A stretch of 64,000 bases of DNA from Shewanella piezotolerans WP3 (GTDB taxonomy: Bacteria > Pseudomonadota > Gammaproteobacteria > Enterobacterales > Shewanellaceae), in NCBI RefSeq assembly GCF_000014885.1, contig NC_011566.1:3639501-3703500 (forward strand), in the 5' to 3' direction. Below the pieces are notes generated by a model, which saw nothing but the letters and a program-made list of their open reading frames with translations, had not been told where the DNA came from and did not search any database. Shown here in pieces: positions 1-8,471 of the stretch; the stretch's first letter is position 1, and each line of letters begins with the position of its first letter. Both the position numbers and the translations under genes were made by a program.

Positions 1-1269
1 AAAGCCATTAATTATGAAGGCGCTGGCACTGTCGAGTTTTTGCTTGATACTGATGGCAGCTTCTACTTTATGGAGATGAATACGCGCCTGCAAGTGGAGC
101 ACCCCGTGACTGAATTAGTTACGGGTCAAGACTTGGTCAAATGGCAGTTAATGGTAGCCAGTGGCAGTAAGTTGCCGCTTGCACAAGATGAAGTTCGTAT
201 TCACGGCCATGCATTTGAAGTGCGTATATACGCTGAAGATCCTCAAAATGACTTCCTGCCAGCCAGTGGCAAGCTTAACTTTTTGCGAGAACCTGAACAG
301 AGTAAATATGTACGAATTGACTCTGGGATCCGTGAAAATGATGTAATCAGTAACTTTTATGACCCGATGATCTCTAAGCTTATTACTTGGGATGAATCGC
401 GCCCACGTGCTCTGCAGCGCCTAGTCCATGCCCTCGCCTCTTATCAAATTAGCGGTTTGAAGCACAATATTGAGTTTCTGGCTAACATTGCCGAGCACGC
501 AGCCTTCGCTAATGCCGACTTTAGCACCGACTTTATTGAGCGTTATGGTGAGGCACTCATAGGTCACGGCCTTAGCGACAATCAATCTAATGAACGTCAA
601 ACAGCACTGGCACTCGCTGCACTATATCAACTCTGTGCCCGTAAAGCCGATGCCAAGCGCTGTGCGGTTAACAGCCATGATCCCTACTCACCATGGGGAG
701 CCGTCAATGGTTTTAGACTCAATAGTGCCAGTGTGCATCAAGTCGCCTTGCTCGATGATGACCAGCAAGTTAACCACCTTGAGTTAACTGAGTCCGAGGT
801 CGCCAGTCAGTCCTTTTATCAGCTCGCCATCAATGACACTCTAATGACATTGTCTGGCGAACTCATTGGCGAGACGCTTCATGCAGAAATTGCAGTTAAC
901 AGCCAGTCGATAAAGAGTAACGCCCACAAGATAAAAGTACCTGTTAGTCAAGTCGGTGATGACTTTACCTTGTTTATCAATTCAAGTAGCTACCACTACC
1001 AAGCGATTCAGGCTGAAGTGGTTGAAGAGCAAGATAACTTAGAAGATAAACTCAAAGCGCCAATGAACGGCACTATCGTGACTCATCTGGTTGCAGTGGG
1101 CGATGAAGTCGCTGCAGGTCAAGGCATCATGGTAATGGAAGCAATGAAGATGGAGTATACCATCGAGGCTCCTTATGCAGGTGTTGTCAGTGCATTCTTC
1201 TTTGATGCCGGTGAACTGGTTAGCGATGGCATGCTACTCGCTGAAGTCAGCGCGAGCGAAGAGGAGTAA
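1..1269 (+). CDS. liuD: Methylcrotonyl-CoA carboxylase biotin-containing alpha subunit, 3' part
   Basis: Biotin carboxylase plus biotin-carrier subunit of 3-methylcrotonyl-CoA carboxylase, the ATP-dependent carboxylation step of leucine degradation in the cytoplasm. The reading frame is open from base 1, so the N-terminal ATP-grasp portion lies outside the window. Visible are the biotin carboxylase signature EMNTRLQVEHPVTE near the left edge, the carboxylase C-terminal domain, and a C-terminal biotinyl domain with EAMKMEY, whose Lys (codon 1147-1149) is the expected biotin attachment site. It heads a run liuD-liuE-scoA-scoB, which is why methylcrotonyl-CoA is preferred over acetyl- or propionyl-CoA as substrate (context-based inference). 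The last 75 bases are repeated identically 133 bp downstream. Confidence 0.93.
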   Translation, partial: KAINYEGAGTVEFLLDTDGSFYFMEMNTRLQVEHPVTELVTGQDLVKWQLMVASGSKLPLAQDEVRIHGHAFEVRIYAEDPQNDFLPASGKLNFLREPEQSKYVRIDSGIRENDVISNFYDPMISKLITWDESRPRALQRLVHALASYQISGLKHNIEFLANIAEHAAFANADFSTDFIERYGEALIGHGLSDNQSNERQTALALAALYQLCARKADAKRCAVNSHDPYSPWGAVNGFRLNSASVHQVALLDDDQQVNHLELTESEVASQSFYQLAINDTLMTLSGELIGETLHAEIAVNSQSIKSNAHKIKVPVSQVGDDFTLFINSSSYHYQAIQAEVVEEQDNLEDKLKAPMNGTIVTHLVAVGDEVAAGQGIMVMEAMKMEYTIEAPYAGVVSAFFFDAGELVSDGMLLAEVSASEEE

Positions 1270-1276
1270 AAGAGAA

Positions 1277-1402
1277 ATGGAGTACCCTACATATATGGAA
1301 GCGCCTTATGATGGCATCGTCAGTGCGTTCTTCTTTGATGCCGGTGAACTGGTTAGCGATGGCATGCTACTCGCTGAAGTCAGCGCGAGCGAAGAGGAGT
1401 AA
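1277..1402 (+). pseudogene. Tandem partial duplicate of the carboxylase 3' end
   Basis: A second copy of the biotinyl-domain tail lies directly after the liuD stop. Bases 1328-1402 are identical to 1195-1269 (75 bp including the stop codon). The preceding stretch 1298-1327 differs from 1165-1194 at 8 of 30 positions, and there is a 6-base insertion after a shared ATGGAGTA. It could be read as a 41-codon ORF starting at ATG 1277 behind the GAAGAGGAG at the end of liuD, but it lacks the biotin lysine and is most simply a recombination scar. Its own GAAGAGGAG end supplies the ribosome binding site for the next gene. Confidence 0.9.
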
Positions 1403-1405
1403 TTA

Positions 1406-2305
1406 ATGTCAGCTTCTTTCCCTAATAAAGTTAGCATATTTGAAGTCGGCGCCCGTGACGGGTTGCAAAATGAAAAGCCTGTCACCACTGCAGACAAAAT
1501 CACTTTAATTGAAGATTTAGCCACCGCTGGTGTAAAACGTATTGAAGCAGCCAGCTTTGTGTCACCTAAATGGGTGCCGCAGATGGCAGACTCAGCTGAT
1601 GTGCTTAAAGGTATTACTCGTCAAAGTGGCATAACCTACAGCGCGTTAACGCCAAATTTAAAAGGCTTGGAACTTGCGCTTGACGCAGGATGCGACGAAG
1701 TTGCCATCTTTGGCGCGGCATCAGAGAGCTTCAGCCAACGTAACATTAACTGCTCTATTGAGGAGTCAATCGCGCGCTTTAAGCCTGTGATGCAGCTGGC
1801 TCAGGCCAATAATATCCGTGTTAGAGGTTATGTCTCCTGCGTACTCGGCTGTCCGTACGAAGGTCAAATAGCGGTGAGTGAAGTTGCGCGGGTGTCTGAA
1901 TTACTTTACAAAATGGGCTGTTACGAAATTTCATTGGGTGACACCATTGGCGTTGGCACAGCGCTAAATGCCCGTAGAATGGTTGAAGCCGTTGCCACTG
2001 TGGTACCCGTTTCGCAGCTAGCACTGCACTTTCATGATACCTACGGTCAAGCATTAGCAAACATTTTGGCCTGCTTAGAAACCGGAGTAAGTGTTATCGA
2101 TTCATCGGTTGCAGGTCTAGGTGGTTGCCCTTATGCCAAAGGCGCCTCGGGGAATTTAGCCACTGAAGATCTCGTCTATATGCTACATGGACTTGGCATA
2201 GAAACCGGCATCGACTTAAACCAACTTGCAATGGCAGGCAACAAAATTAGCCAAGCACTAGGCCGTAGCAGTGGTGCCAAAGTCGCACAAGCCATCTCGG
2301 TTTAG
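1406..2305 (+). CDS. liuE: Hydroxymethylglutaryl-CoA lyase
   Basis: Cleaves 3-hydroxy-3-methylglutaryl-CoA to acetoacetate and acetyl-CoA, the last step of leucine breakdown. The 299-residue protein shows the N-terminal VGARDGLQNEKP motif of the HMGL-like TIM barrel and the family signature around residues 232-250 (SVAGLGGCPYAKGASG), including the catalytic-loop cysteine. Length matches bacterial MvaB/LiuE. ATG 1406 sits just after the duplicated carboxylase tail, whose GAAGAGGAG is the Shine-Dalgarno sequence. Same operon as the upstream carboxylase and probably the downstream CoA transferase, whose substrate is the acetoacetate made here. Confidence 0.95.
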   Translation: MSASFPNKVSIFEVGARDGLQNEKPVTTADKITLIEDLATAGVKRIEAASFVSPKWVPQMADSADVLKGITRQSGITYSALTPNLKGLELALDAGCDEVAIFGAASESFSQRNINCSIEESIARFKPVMQLAQANNIRVRGYVSCVLGCPYEGQIAVSEVARVSELLYKMGCYEISLGDTIGVGTALNARRMVEAVATVVPVSQLALHFHDTYGQALANILACLETGVSVIDSSVAGLGGCPYAKGASGNLATEDLVYMLHGLGIETGIDLNQLAMAGNKISQALGRSSGAKVAQAISV

Positions 2306-2334
2306 TAACGAGTTGCTTAAACAGTTATTAGAGA

Positions 2335-2364
2335 CTTAGCTCTCCCTACAAATTTTGAGCTAAG
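2335..2364 (+). promoter_or_regulatory. Intercistronic hairpin
   Basis: CTTAGCTC (2335-2342) pairs perfectly with GAGCTAAG (2357-2364) across a 14-base loop in the 83-bp gap between liuE and scoA. No U-tract follows, so it is more likely an mRNA-processing or stabilising structure than a terminator. The scoA ribosome binding site (TTAGGAGA) lies just downstream. Confidence 0.4.
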
Positions 2365-2388
2365 AACCTTAATTAGGAGATAAAAATA

Positions 2389-3087
2389 ATGGCAGGACTG
2401 AATAAAGTCGTCGGAAGTTATCAAGAGGCCCTAGCGGGTCTTAGCAATGACATGACCGTCATGGTCGGTGGATTTGGCTTATGCGGTATTCCAGAAGGGC
2501 TAATTGCTGAGATGGTAAAAACCGGCGTGACAGGCTTAACCGCAATCTCCAACAATGCTGGGGTTGATGACTTCGGCCTTGGTTTACTACTTAAAAGTCG
2601 TCAGATCGATACAATGATCGCCTCTTACGTTGGTGAGAACGCGACTTTTGAGCAGCAGATGCTATCTGGCGAGCTAAACGTTATCTTGACTCCTCAAGGT
2701 ACATTGGCTGAAAAAATTCGAGCTGGCGGTGCAGGTATTCCAGCATTCTTTACTGCTACTGGATACGGAACTCCGGTTGCTGATGGCAAAGAGACTCGTG
2801 AAATCGATGGCCGTCATTATGTACTAGAACCAGCACTAAAAGCTGACTTCGCCTTAGTACGAGCTTGGAAGGCCGATACCATGGGTAATCTAGTGTTCCG
2901 TAAAACAGCTGCCAACTTCAATCCAATGATGGCCACCGCAGGTAAAATTACCGTTGTCGAGGCTGAGCACATTGTAGAGCCCGGTGAGCTCGACCCTGAT
3001 CATATTCATACCCCAGGGATCTACGTTAACCGTATTATCCAAGGCTCGTTCGAAAAACGAATCGAACAACGAACAGTAAAAGCTTAA
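2389..3087 (+). CDS. scoA: 3-oxoacid CoA-transferase subunit A
   Basis: Alpha subunit of a two-subunit succinyl-CoA:acetoacetate CoA-transferase (SCOT/AtoD family). The 232-residue protein has the family start region GLSNDMTVMVGGFGLCGIPE and later GGAGIPAFFTATGYGT and PNFMP-like ANFNPMMATA motifs. It would activate the acetoacetate released by HMG-CoA lyase, closing the leucine pathway to acetoacetyl-CoA. A clear TTAGGAGA Shine-Dalgarno precedes ATG 2389. The subunit B gene follows 13 bp downstream. Confidence 0.93.
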   Translation: MAGLNKVVGSYQEALAGLSNDMTVMVGGFGLCGIPEGLIAEMVKTGVTGLTAISNNAGVDDFGLGLLLKSRQIDTMIASYVGENATFEQQMLSGELNVILTPQGTLAEKIRAGGAGIPAFFTATGYGTPVADGKETREIDGRHYVLEPALKADFALVRAWKADTMGNLVFRKTAANFNPMMATAGKITVVEAEHIVEPGELDPDHIHTPGIYVNRIIQGSFEKRIEQRTVKA

Positions 3088-3100
3088 GGAGGCTAACGCT

Positions 3101-3757
3101 ATGGCATTATCAAGAGAACAATTGGCACAACGTGTAGCACAAGAACTCCAAGATGGCTTTTACGTCAACCTAGGAATCGGTATTCCAACATTAGTCGCCA
3201 ACTACATCCCTGAAGGGATAGAGGTGATGTTGCAGTCTGAAAATGGTTTACTGGGTATGGGCGAGTTTCCAACCGAAGAGACCATTGACGCGGACCTTAT
3301 CAATGCCGGTAAGCAAACCGTCACCGCAGTAGACGGCGCATCATTTTTCTCATCAAGCGAGAGCTTCGCCATGATCCGGGGTGGTCATGTTGATTTAACC
3401 GTACTCGGCGCCTTTGAAGTTGATGAGCAAGGCTCTATCGCCTCTTGGATGATCCCTGGTAAGTTAATCAAGGGCATGGGCGGCGCGATGGATTTAGTGG
3501 CTGGCGCAGACAATATCATCGTCACCATGATGCACGCCGACAAAAAAGGAAATTCTAAGCTATTACCTAAGTGTGAACTACCGCTGACAGGGTTTGGTTG
3601 TATCAAACGTGTATTGACTGACTTGGCCTTTATGGAAATTAAAGATGGTGCCTTCCATATACTAGAGCGTGCTCCCGGCGTATCTGTCGAGGAGATCGTC
3701 TCTAAAACCGCGGGGAAATTGATTGTGCCTGCACATGTGCCTGAAATGAACTTCTAG
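3101..3757 (+). CDS. scoB: 3-oxoacid CoA-transferase subunit B
   Basis: Beta subunit carrying the catalytic glutamate in the SENGLLGMGEFP motif (about residues 46-57), where the glutamyl-CoA thioester forms in this family. At 218 residues it has normal length and the GIGIPTLVANYIP start region of SCOT B subunits. AAGGAGGCTAACGCT before ATG 3101 is a strong ribosome binding site. It is the last gene of the liu run and is followed by a good intrinsic terminator. Confidence 0.94.
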   Translation: MALSREQLAQRVAQELQDGFYVNLGIGIPTLVANYIPEGIEVMLQSENGLLGMGEFPTEETIDADLINAGKQTVTAVDGASFFSSSESFAMIRGGHVDLTVLGAFEVDEQGSIASWMIPGKLIKGMGGAMDLVAGADNIIVTMMHADKKGNSKLLPKCELPLTGFGCIKRVLTDLAFMEIKDGAFHILERAPGVSVEEIVSKTAGKLIVPAHVPEMNF

Positions 3758-3775
3758 TTGATTCAGCAAATAACT

Positions 3776-3805
3776 AAAACGCAGCCACTTTGAGCTGCGT
3801 TTTTT
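3776..3805 (+). terminator. Intrinsic terminator of the liu operon
   Basis: ACGCAGC (3779-3785) and GCTGCGT (3794-3800) form a 7-bp stem with an 8-base loop, followed by a T run to 3805. It lies 20 bp after the scoB stop. Confidence 0.88.
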
Positions 3806-4178
3806 ATGTCAGTATACGCCACAAAAACAAATGACAGCGCCAAGTTGACTACCATCACAAATTTAAACATGCCATAACACTCCATAGTTCACTCGGATAA
3901 TCGGTCAGATTATTTTTTCGCTTAAAACAGTAACTTAAACAAACCAAACCTCACCTATTCAAAAAGCTAATAGTAGCTACTTTAAACGATCAAATTAACT
4001 GCTATACCATTCAAGCATCGACAGAAAAGCCAACTTAGTCGGTGGTTTTAAGCTCGCAGTAAAGCGTTTGAGTCTAATAGAACCCAGCACTAAGTATTAC
4101 AAGCTTAACTAAGTCATTTCGAGGTATGTATTAATTCGATACCAACCAAGAGATGATGAAAAAATAAAGGTGATGGGT
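3806..4178. other. Gene-free spacer with a small dyad
   Basis: About 370 bp without a credible ORF. The only clear structure is the dyad ATAATC (3897-3902) / GATTAT (3908-3913) followed by a T tract, which could be a minor terminator or an operator. No adaptor gene for the following RND pump is present here. Confidence 0.5.
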
Positions 4179-7100
4179 ATGTTCAAACTATTTATTGAAA
4201 GGCCGAAACTCGCGATTATCATCTCGCTGTTTATCACTCTTATCGGGGTGATTGCAGCGCTGCAATCTCCTATTGGACGGTACCCAGATGTCGCGCCAGT
4301 GACCATAGAGGTCAGCACTTTTATGGACGGCGCTTCGGCTGAAGTGATCACCAAATCCGTTGCGCCTGAAATTGAAAAGCAGGTTAATGGCGTCTCTGGC
4401 ATGGATTACATGCAAAGCACATCAGGTGCCGATGGAACCTATACGCTAACCATCACTTTCGCTAATGGCACCGATCCCGACACCGCAAACAACTTGGTAC
4501 AGAACAGGGTTAATCTGGCATTGCCGGAGCTACCTGCTGATGCCTCTAAAAACGGTGTCAAGGTTGAAAAAGTCTCTAATGGTTTACTCATAGGTTTGGC
4601 AATCAATGATCCTTCTGGCAAGGCTACAGATACTGAAATCAGTGGTTTTTCTGGCGGCATATTAAAAGAGTCGCTGCAGCGTGTTAATGGTGTATCTAAA
4701 GTCGATGTTTTAGGGGAGAAAAAGTACTCCATGCGAGTTTGGTTAAACCCCAATGCTATGAGCCACCTGTTTGTGAACGTCGGTGACATACAAGCCGCCA
4801 TTAACGCTCAAAATAAGATTTCATCGGCGGGTTCTGTAGTAAGCAATACTCTTGAGTACTCAGTTAGCGTTGACGGTGGCCTTTCTTCAGCTGAAGAGTT
4901 CGGCAACATAGTGGTTCGCGGCGAACATTTCAAGAAACCAGTATTACTAAAAGATGTTGCCACAATAGAGCTCGGAGCCGAAGTTTACACAGCCAACGCA
5001 TACGCAGGCATCAGTGCGGGTTCTGTTCTTTTCATCTATAAAGACCCTAGCGCCAATGCTATTGAGGTCGGCAAAGCGGTTCAAGCAATTACTACATCTT
5101 TAGAAACTGACTACCAAATACAGACTGTTTATGATGCAACGGCATTTGTCATTGGCGCCATTGATAACGTGCTAGAAACTCTTGTCCTTGCCATTATCAT
5201 CGTTGCACTTATTACCTTGGTATTCATGCAATCCTTTAGATTAACTCTCATCACTTGTGCCGCAATTCCAGTGTCACTAGTGGGGACATTTGCCGCCATG
5301 GCCGCGCTAGGCATTGATATCAATATCATCTCAATGCTTGGACTGGTGATGGCTATCGGTATTGTGGTTGATGCAGCCATTATTGTTATTGAAGCCGCAG
5401 AACACGAGCTACAGGAACAACCACAATTGACGCCAAAGCAAGCGGTATCTGCCAGTCTAGGTAAAGTCGTCAGCCCAATTATTGCATCAGCACTGGTGTT
5501 GCTTGCAGTCTTTGCTCCCACCATATTTATGAGTGGCATGACAGGGATCATCTATAGCGAATTTGGCATTGTACTTAGTGTTGCGGTATTAGTTTCAACC
5601 CTAGTGGCTTTGACTTTAACTCCGGCGCTTTGTGCACTGTTTATGAAGCCCCCAAAAAAAGGATTTATCGCGCGCTCACTCGAAAAACTTATCGGCGTAA
5701 AGATCACCGTCTTCAAGTTTGTAACCCATTTTTTTGTTAAGGTGCCGCTATTATCTGTCATCTTGCTTGCCGGAGCACTTTACCTAACAATAGAGGATGC
5801 TAAAGAGCTAGCAACAGGTATGCTGCCAGATGAAGATGCAAGCGCAGTATTTGTTGTAGGCTCATTTCCCGCAGGTACCGCGCTCCCAGTCACTGATGCG
5901 TATACGTTAGAGTTAGTTGAAAAACTACAGGATATAGAGGGAGTATCGAATTCAATCTCAGCCTCGGGTTTTAACTTAATTACCAGCACCGCCGATATGG
6001 GCAGCTTTCTTTTACTGCTAAACCTAAAGCCGATGGATAGCCGTGAGCTAAGCGATAACCAAGTGATAGAGGCGGCAAATGCAGTCATTGCCGAAACTGG
6101 CGTAGAAGCATTTGCTTTTAAACCGCCAGTCATCCCAGAACTGGGCTTAGTTGATGGCGTCAGCTTTGTTATTAAGGATGCAAAAGGCTATAGCCCTGGT
6201 GAAATGTTTGAAATTTCAAACTCTATCATCGCACAGCTCAGTAGCTTTGAAGATGATGTGGCGCTGGCTATGACCCAGTACGCCGTAGATAAACCGTCGA
6301 TAAAGCTAGAGATAAAACGACAAGAGCTCAATAAATATGGGATCTCATTTGCTGATACCGTCACAGGTATGCAGGCTCATTTTGGTGGCAGTTACATCAA
6401 CACCTTCAATATGAATGGCCGCAATTACAAAGTTATGGTGCAAAACTCACCTGAATACCGCACCTCAGCCGAATCCCTCAAAGCGATTAAACTAAGCCAA
6501 GCCAACGGAACCCATATTAGTGCAGACAAAATTTTTGATATTAGTGAAGAGCTAGCACCTAACTTTATCAACCGCTTCAATGCGCAGCAATCAGTTGCTT
6601 TTGATGTCATTCCAGTCAGTGCCACTGGCGACGTCATCAATCTAATCAACGAGCTTGAGTTACCGACAGGGATCTCAGTTGAATTTACAGGCGCCTCAGC
6701 CGAGGAGGTAAAAGCGGGGAATCAGGCTATTATCGTGCTGGCACTGGCACTACTCGTCACCTACATGGTGCTGGTCGCTCAGTATGAGAGCTGGTTAATA
6801 CCTGCAGCTATCATGTTAGTCGTTCCCACCGCTGTTATCGGCATTGTGTATGGCGTTATATACCTGCAAGGCGACATTAATATTCTCACTCAACTTGCCG
6901 CTGTATTATTGGTTGGGATGAGCGTACGTAATGCTATTCTGATTATAGAATATGCCAAAGATTTGCGAGAAAAAGGCATGGCGATTAAGACTGCAGCAGT
7001 CGAGGCTATGCGACTTAGAGCACGCGCCGTATTCATGACAGCATTCAGTTTTGGTGTCGGACTTGTGCCGCTGATGATGGCTGATGCGATAGGCAATGGC

Positions 7101-7250
7101 GCGCAACAAGCCCTAGGTTATGCAAGCTTTGGCGGTATCGTTTCAGCTACCTTTATTGGTTGCATCTTTGCTTGTGTATTCTTTGTTATCTTGCAAAACA
7201 CCCGAGAATGGTTCAAGCCACAGGCCAGTTGCCTATTAGCCAGCAGCTAA
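4179..7250 (+). CDS. RND-family inner-membrane efflux transporter, orphan
   Basis: Hydrophobe/amphiphile-efflux RND transporter of 1023 residues, with the N-terminal FIERPKLAIII segment, two large periplasmic loops and twelve predicted membrane spans. ATG 4179 is chosen because AAAGG (4166-4170) is 8 bases upstream; GTG 4170 and ATG 4173 are in frame but badly spaced. In AcrB, proton relay uses Asp407, Asp408 and Lys940. Here the helix-4 motif reads VVDAAIIVIEAAEH (Asp398, Ala399) and helix 10 reads GMSVRNAILIIEYA (Arg917), so one Asp is lost and Lys is replaced by Arg. No membrane-fusion protein gene is adjacent on either side. Substrate unknown. Confidence 0.9.
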   Translation: MFKLFIERPKLAIIISLFITLIGVIAALQSPIGRYPDVAPVTIEVSTFMDGASAEVITKSVAPEIEKQVNGVSGMDYMQSTSGADGTYTLTITFANGTDPDTANNLVQNRVNLALPELPADASKNGVKVEKVSNGLLIGLAINDPSGKATDTEISGFSGGILKESLQRVNGVSKVDVLGEKKYSMRVWLNPNAMSHLFVNVGDIQAAINAQNKISSAGSVVSNTLEYSVSVDGGLSSAEEFGNIVVRGEHFKKPVLLKDVATIELGAEVYTANAYAGISAGSVLFIYKDPSANAIEVGKAVQAITTSLETDYQIQTVYDATAFVIGAIDNVLETLVLAIIIVALITLVFMQSFRLTLITCAAIPVSLVGTFAAMAALGIDINIISMLGLVMAIGIVVDAAIIVIEAAEHELQEQPQLTPKQAVSASLGKVVSPIIASALVLLAVFAPTIFMSGMTGIIYSEFGIVLSVAVLVSTLVALTLTPALCALFMKPPKKGFIARSLEKLIGVKITVFKFVTHFFVKVPLLSVILLAGALYLTIEDAKELATGMLPDEDASAVFVVGSFPAGTALPVTDAYTLELVEKLQDIEGVSNSISASGFNLITSTADMGSFLLLLNLKPMDSRELSDNQVIEAANAVIAETGVEAFAFKPPVIPELGLVDGVSFVIKDAKGYSPGEMFEISNSIIAQLSSFEDDVALAMTQYAVDKPSIKLEIKRQELNKYGISFADTVTGMQAHFGGSYINTFNMNGRNYKVMVQNSPEYRTSAESLKAIKLSQANGTHISADKIFDISEELAPNFINRFNAQQSVAFDVIPVSATGDVINLINELELPTGISVEFTGASAEEVKAGNQAIIVLALALLVTYMVLVAQYESWLIPAAIMLVVPTAVIGIVYGVIYLQGDINILTQLAAVLLVGMSVRNAILIIEYAKDLREKGMAIKTAAVEAMRLRARAVFMTAFSFGVGLVPLMMADAIGNGAQQALGYASFGGIVSATFIGCIFACVFFVILQNTREWFKPQASCLLASS

Positions 7251-7279
7251 TCATCCAAGCTTTTGCACTATCAATAACT

Positions 7280-7306
7280 AAAGCACCACAGCCACTGTGG
7301 TGCTTT
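7280..7306. terminator. Convergent hairpin between RND gene and thioredoxin-like gene
   Basis: AAAGCACCACAG (7280-7291) pairs with CTGTGGTGCTTT (7295-7306) through a 3-base loop. This 12-bp perfect stem sits between two convergent genes. Terminal T/A runs are short, so efficiency is uncertain, but bidirectional termination is the natural reading. Confidence 0.7.
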
Positions 7307-7339
7307 ATGACTTTAAGTCGTTAGCGGCTAAACCGTTAG

Positions 7340-7879
7340 CTACTTCGCCATAATATACTCAGCAGCATCAACAAGCTTGCGGTCATTGGGATCAGAGATA
7401 TTGGTTTTCCAGACCACTTCACCCAGTCTATTAATATAAAAAGTCGTTGGCGTCCCTTTAACACCGTAAGCCGCAGCCACACTATCACCATCAATTAAAG
7501 TGGGTATGTGAATTCCCCGAGCTAATAAAGTCTCAGCAGGTTTCGCTCCCTCATCTTCATTAAAGCTAATCGCCAACACTTGCAGATCGCTGGCTTGATT
7601 ATCTAGCCTGATCTTTTCTAATCCGGGTTGCAGCTTTTTACAATAAGGGCACCAGGTCGCCCAAAAATGTATAATCAGTGGCTTGCCTTTATAGTCGGCT
7701 AATGCGTGTATTTGACCGCGGCTATCTTTCAGTGAGAAGTCAGCTGCCAGCGGCTTTGATTCAGCAGCTTGTAGCGCTGCTGAAAATACAGCAATAGCTA
7801 ATACTAGAGCGGCGAAGAACAGATGCGAAACTTCAATAAGTCTGCTTCGATGGAGTAGATTGTTAACTGTTAAGTACAT
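7340..7879 (-). CDS. TlpA/ResA-like thioredoxin-fold protein, exported
   Basis: Periplasmic or membrane-anchored disulfide oxidoreductase/peroxiredoxin-like protein of 179 residues. A hydrophobic segment at about residues 19-37 followed by LQAAES looks like a signal peptide or anchor. The active site is HFWATWCPYCKK (Cys77, Cys80), followed by a conserved-type GTPTTFYIN cis-Pro motif. Family members reduce periplasmic cysteines, for example for cytochrome c maturation, but the specific partner is not visible here. GAGG lies close to ATG 7879. Transcribed alone, convergent with the RND gene. Confidence 0.85.
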   Translation of the reverse strand: MYLTVNNLLHRSRLIEVSHLFFAALVLAIAVFSAALQAAESKPLAADFSLKDSRGQIHALADYKGKPLIIHFWATWCPYCKKLQPGLEKIRLDNQASDLQVLAISFNEDEGAKPAETLLARGIHIPTLIDGDSVAAAYGVKGTPTTFYINRLGEVVWKTNISDPNDRKLVDAAEYIMAK

Positions 7880-8082
7880 ATAACCTCATTACTGGCTTGG
7901 CAGTCTATTTCAACTCGTTACGGCACCTACTGGCCTCATTAACCGTTTGATAACTCGTTTTTCGACAAGCAGATACTACTGGTTTATATACAGACCGCAC
8001 CTTAACGGATATTCATTCAAACAATATTATTTGATGCTTTTTAAAGGGGAGTGTTCACTAATTCAAAGCGTTCTAAAGGCTA

Positions 8083-8396
8083 ATACCAATCAGTATAAAG
8101 ATTTGATCGCTCAGCGAGAGTTTAGCGACCTTTGAGGTAAGGTCATTAAATGCTCCTGCATTAATGACATTCACCACATCCATGTGGTTAGCAATGAATG
8201 AAGAACATCGTTATTCTACATTCAAATTCATTAACGCAGCATCAAAGCCGCTAAAACTCGCCTGTAGGAGTGTTTTTGGCTTGCTACTTCTGCTTTGAAC
8301 AAACTCATAAGGGAATAACCATTATGTCATTTATTCGCCTTGAATTAGCTTGCCAAAAACACTCTGAGTAGATCAACTTCTTATACTGATTGGTAT
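8083..8396. mobile_element. MITE-like non-coding element with 16-bp terminal inverted repeats
   Basis: ATACCAATCAGTATAA (8083-8098) is the exact inverted complement of TTATACTGATTGGTAT (8381-8396), enclosing 282 bp with no substantial ORF. A related segment occurs in inverted orientation at about 17152-17291, which shows that this is a dispersed repeat. It is too short to encode a transposase, so mobilisation in trans would be needed. Flanking bases do not show a clear target-site duplication. The surrounding spacer 7880-8471 holds nothing else I can support; a 62-codon ORF at 7947-8135 runs across the element boundary and is not believed. Confidence 0.75.
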
Positions 8397-8471
8397 AACC
8401 GTTGAAATTTATTGTTGCTCTGCAGTGTCTTTGTCTAAAGTTAACTTAGGCTAATCTTTGAGGCTGCACCA

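Noticed and set aside
1277..1402. 41-codon ORF as a functional biotinyl protein
   Set aside because: It lacks the biotin-accepting lysine and the first half of the domain; a duplication scar explains it.
7947..8135. 62-codon ORF in the spacer before the MITE-like element
   Set aside because: It crosses the element's left end, has no ribosome binding site and no recognisable protein character.
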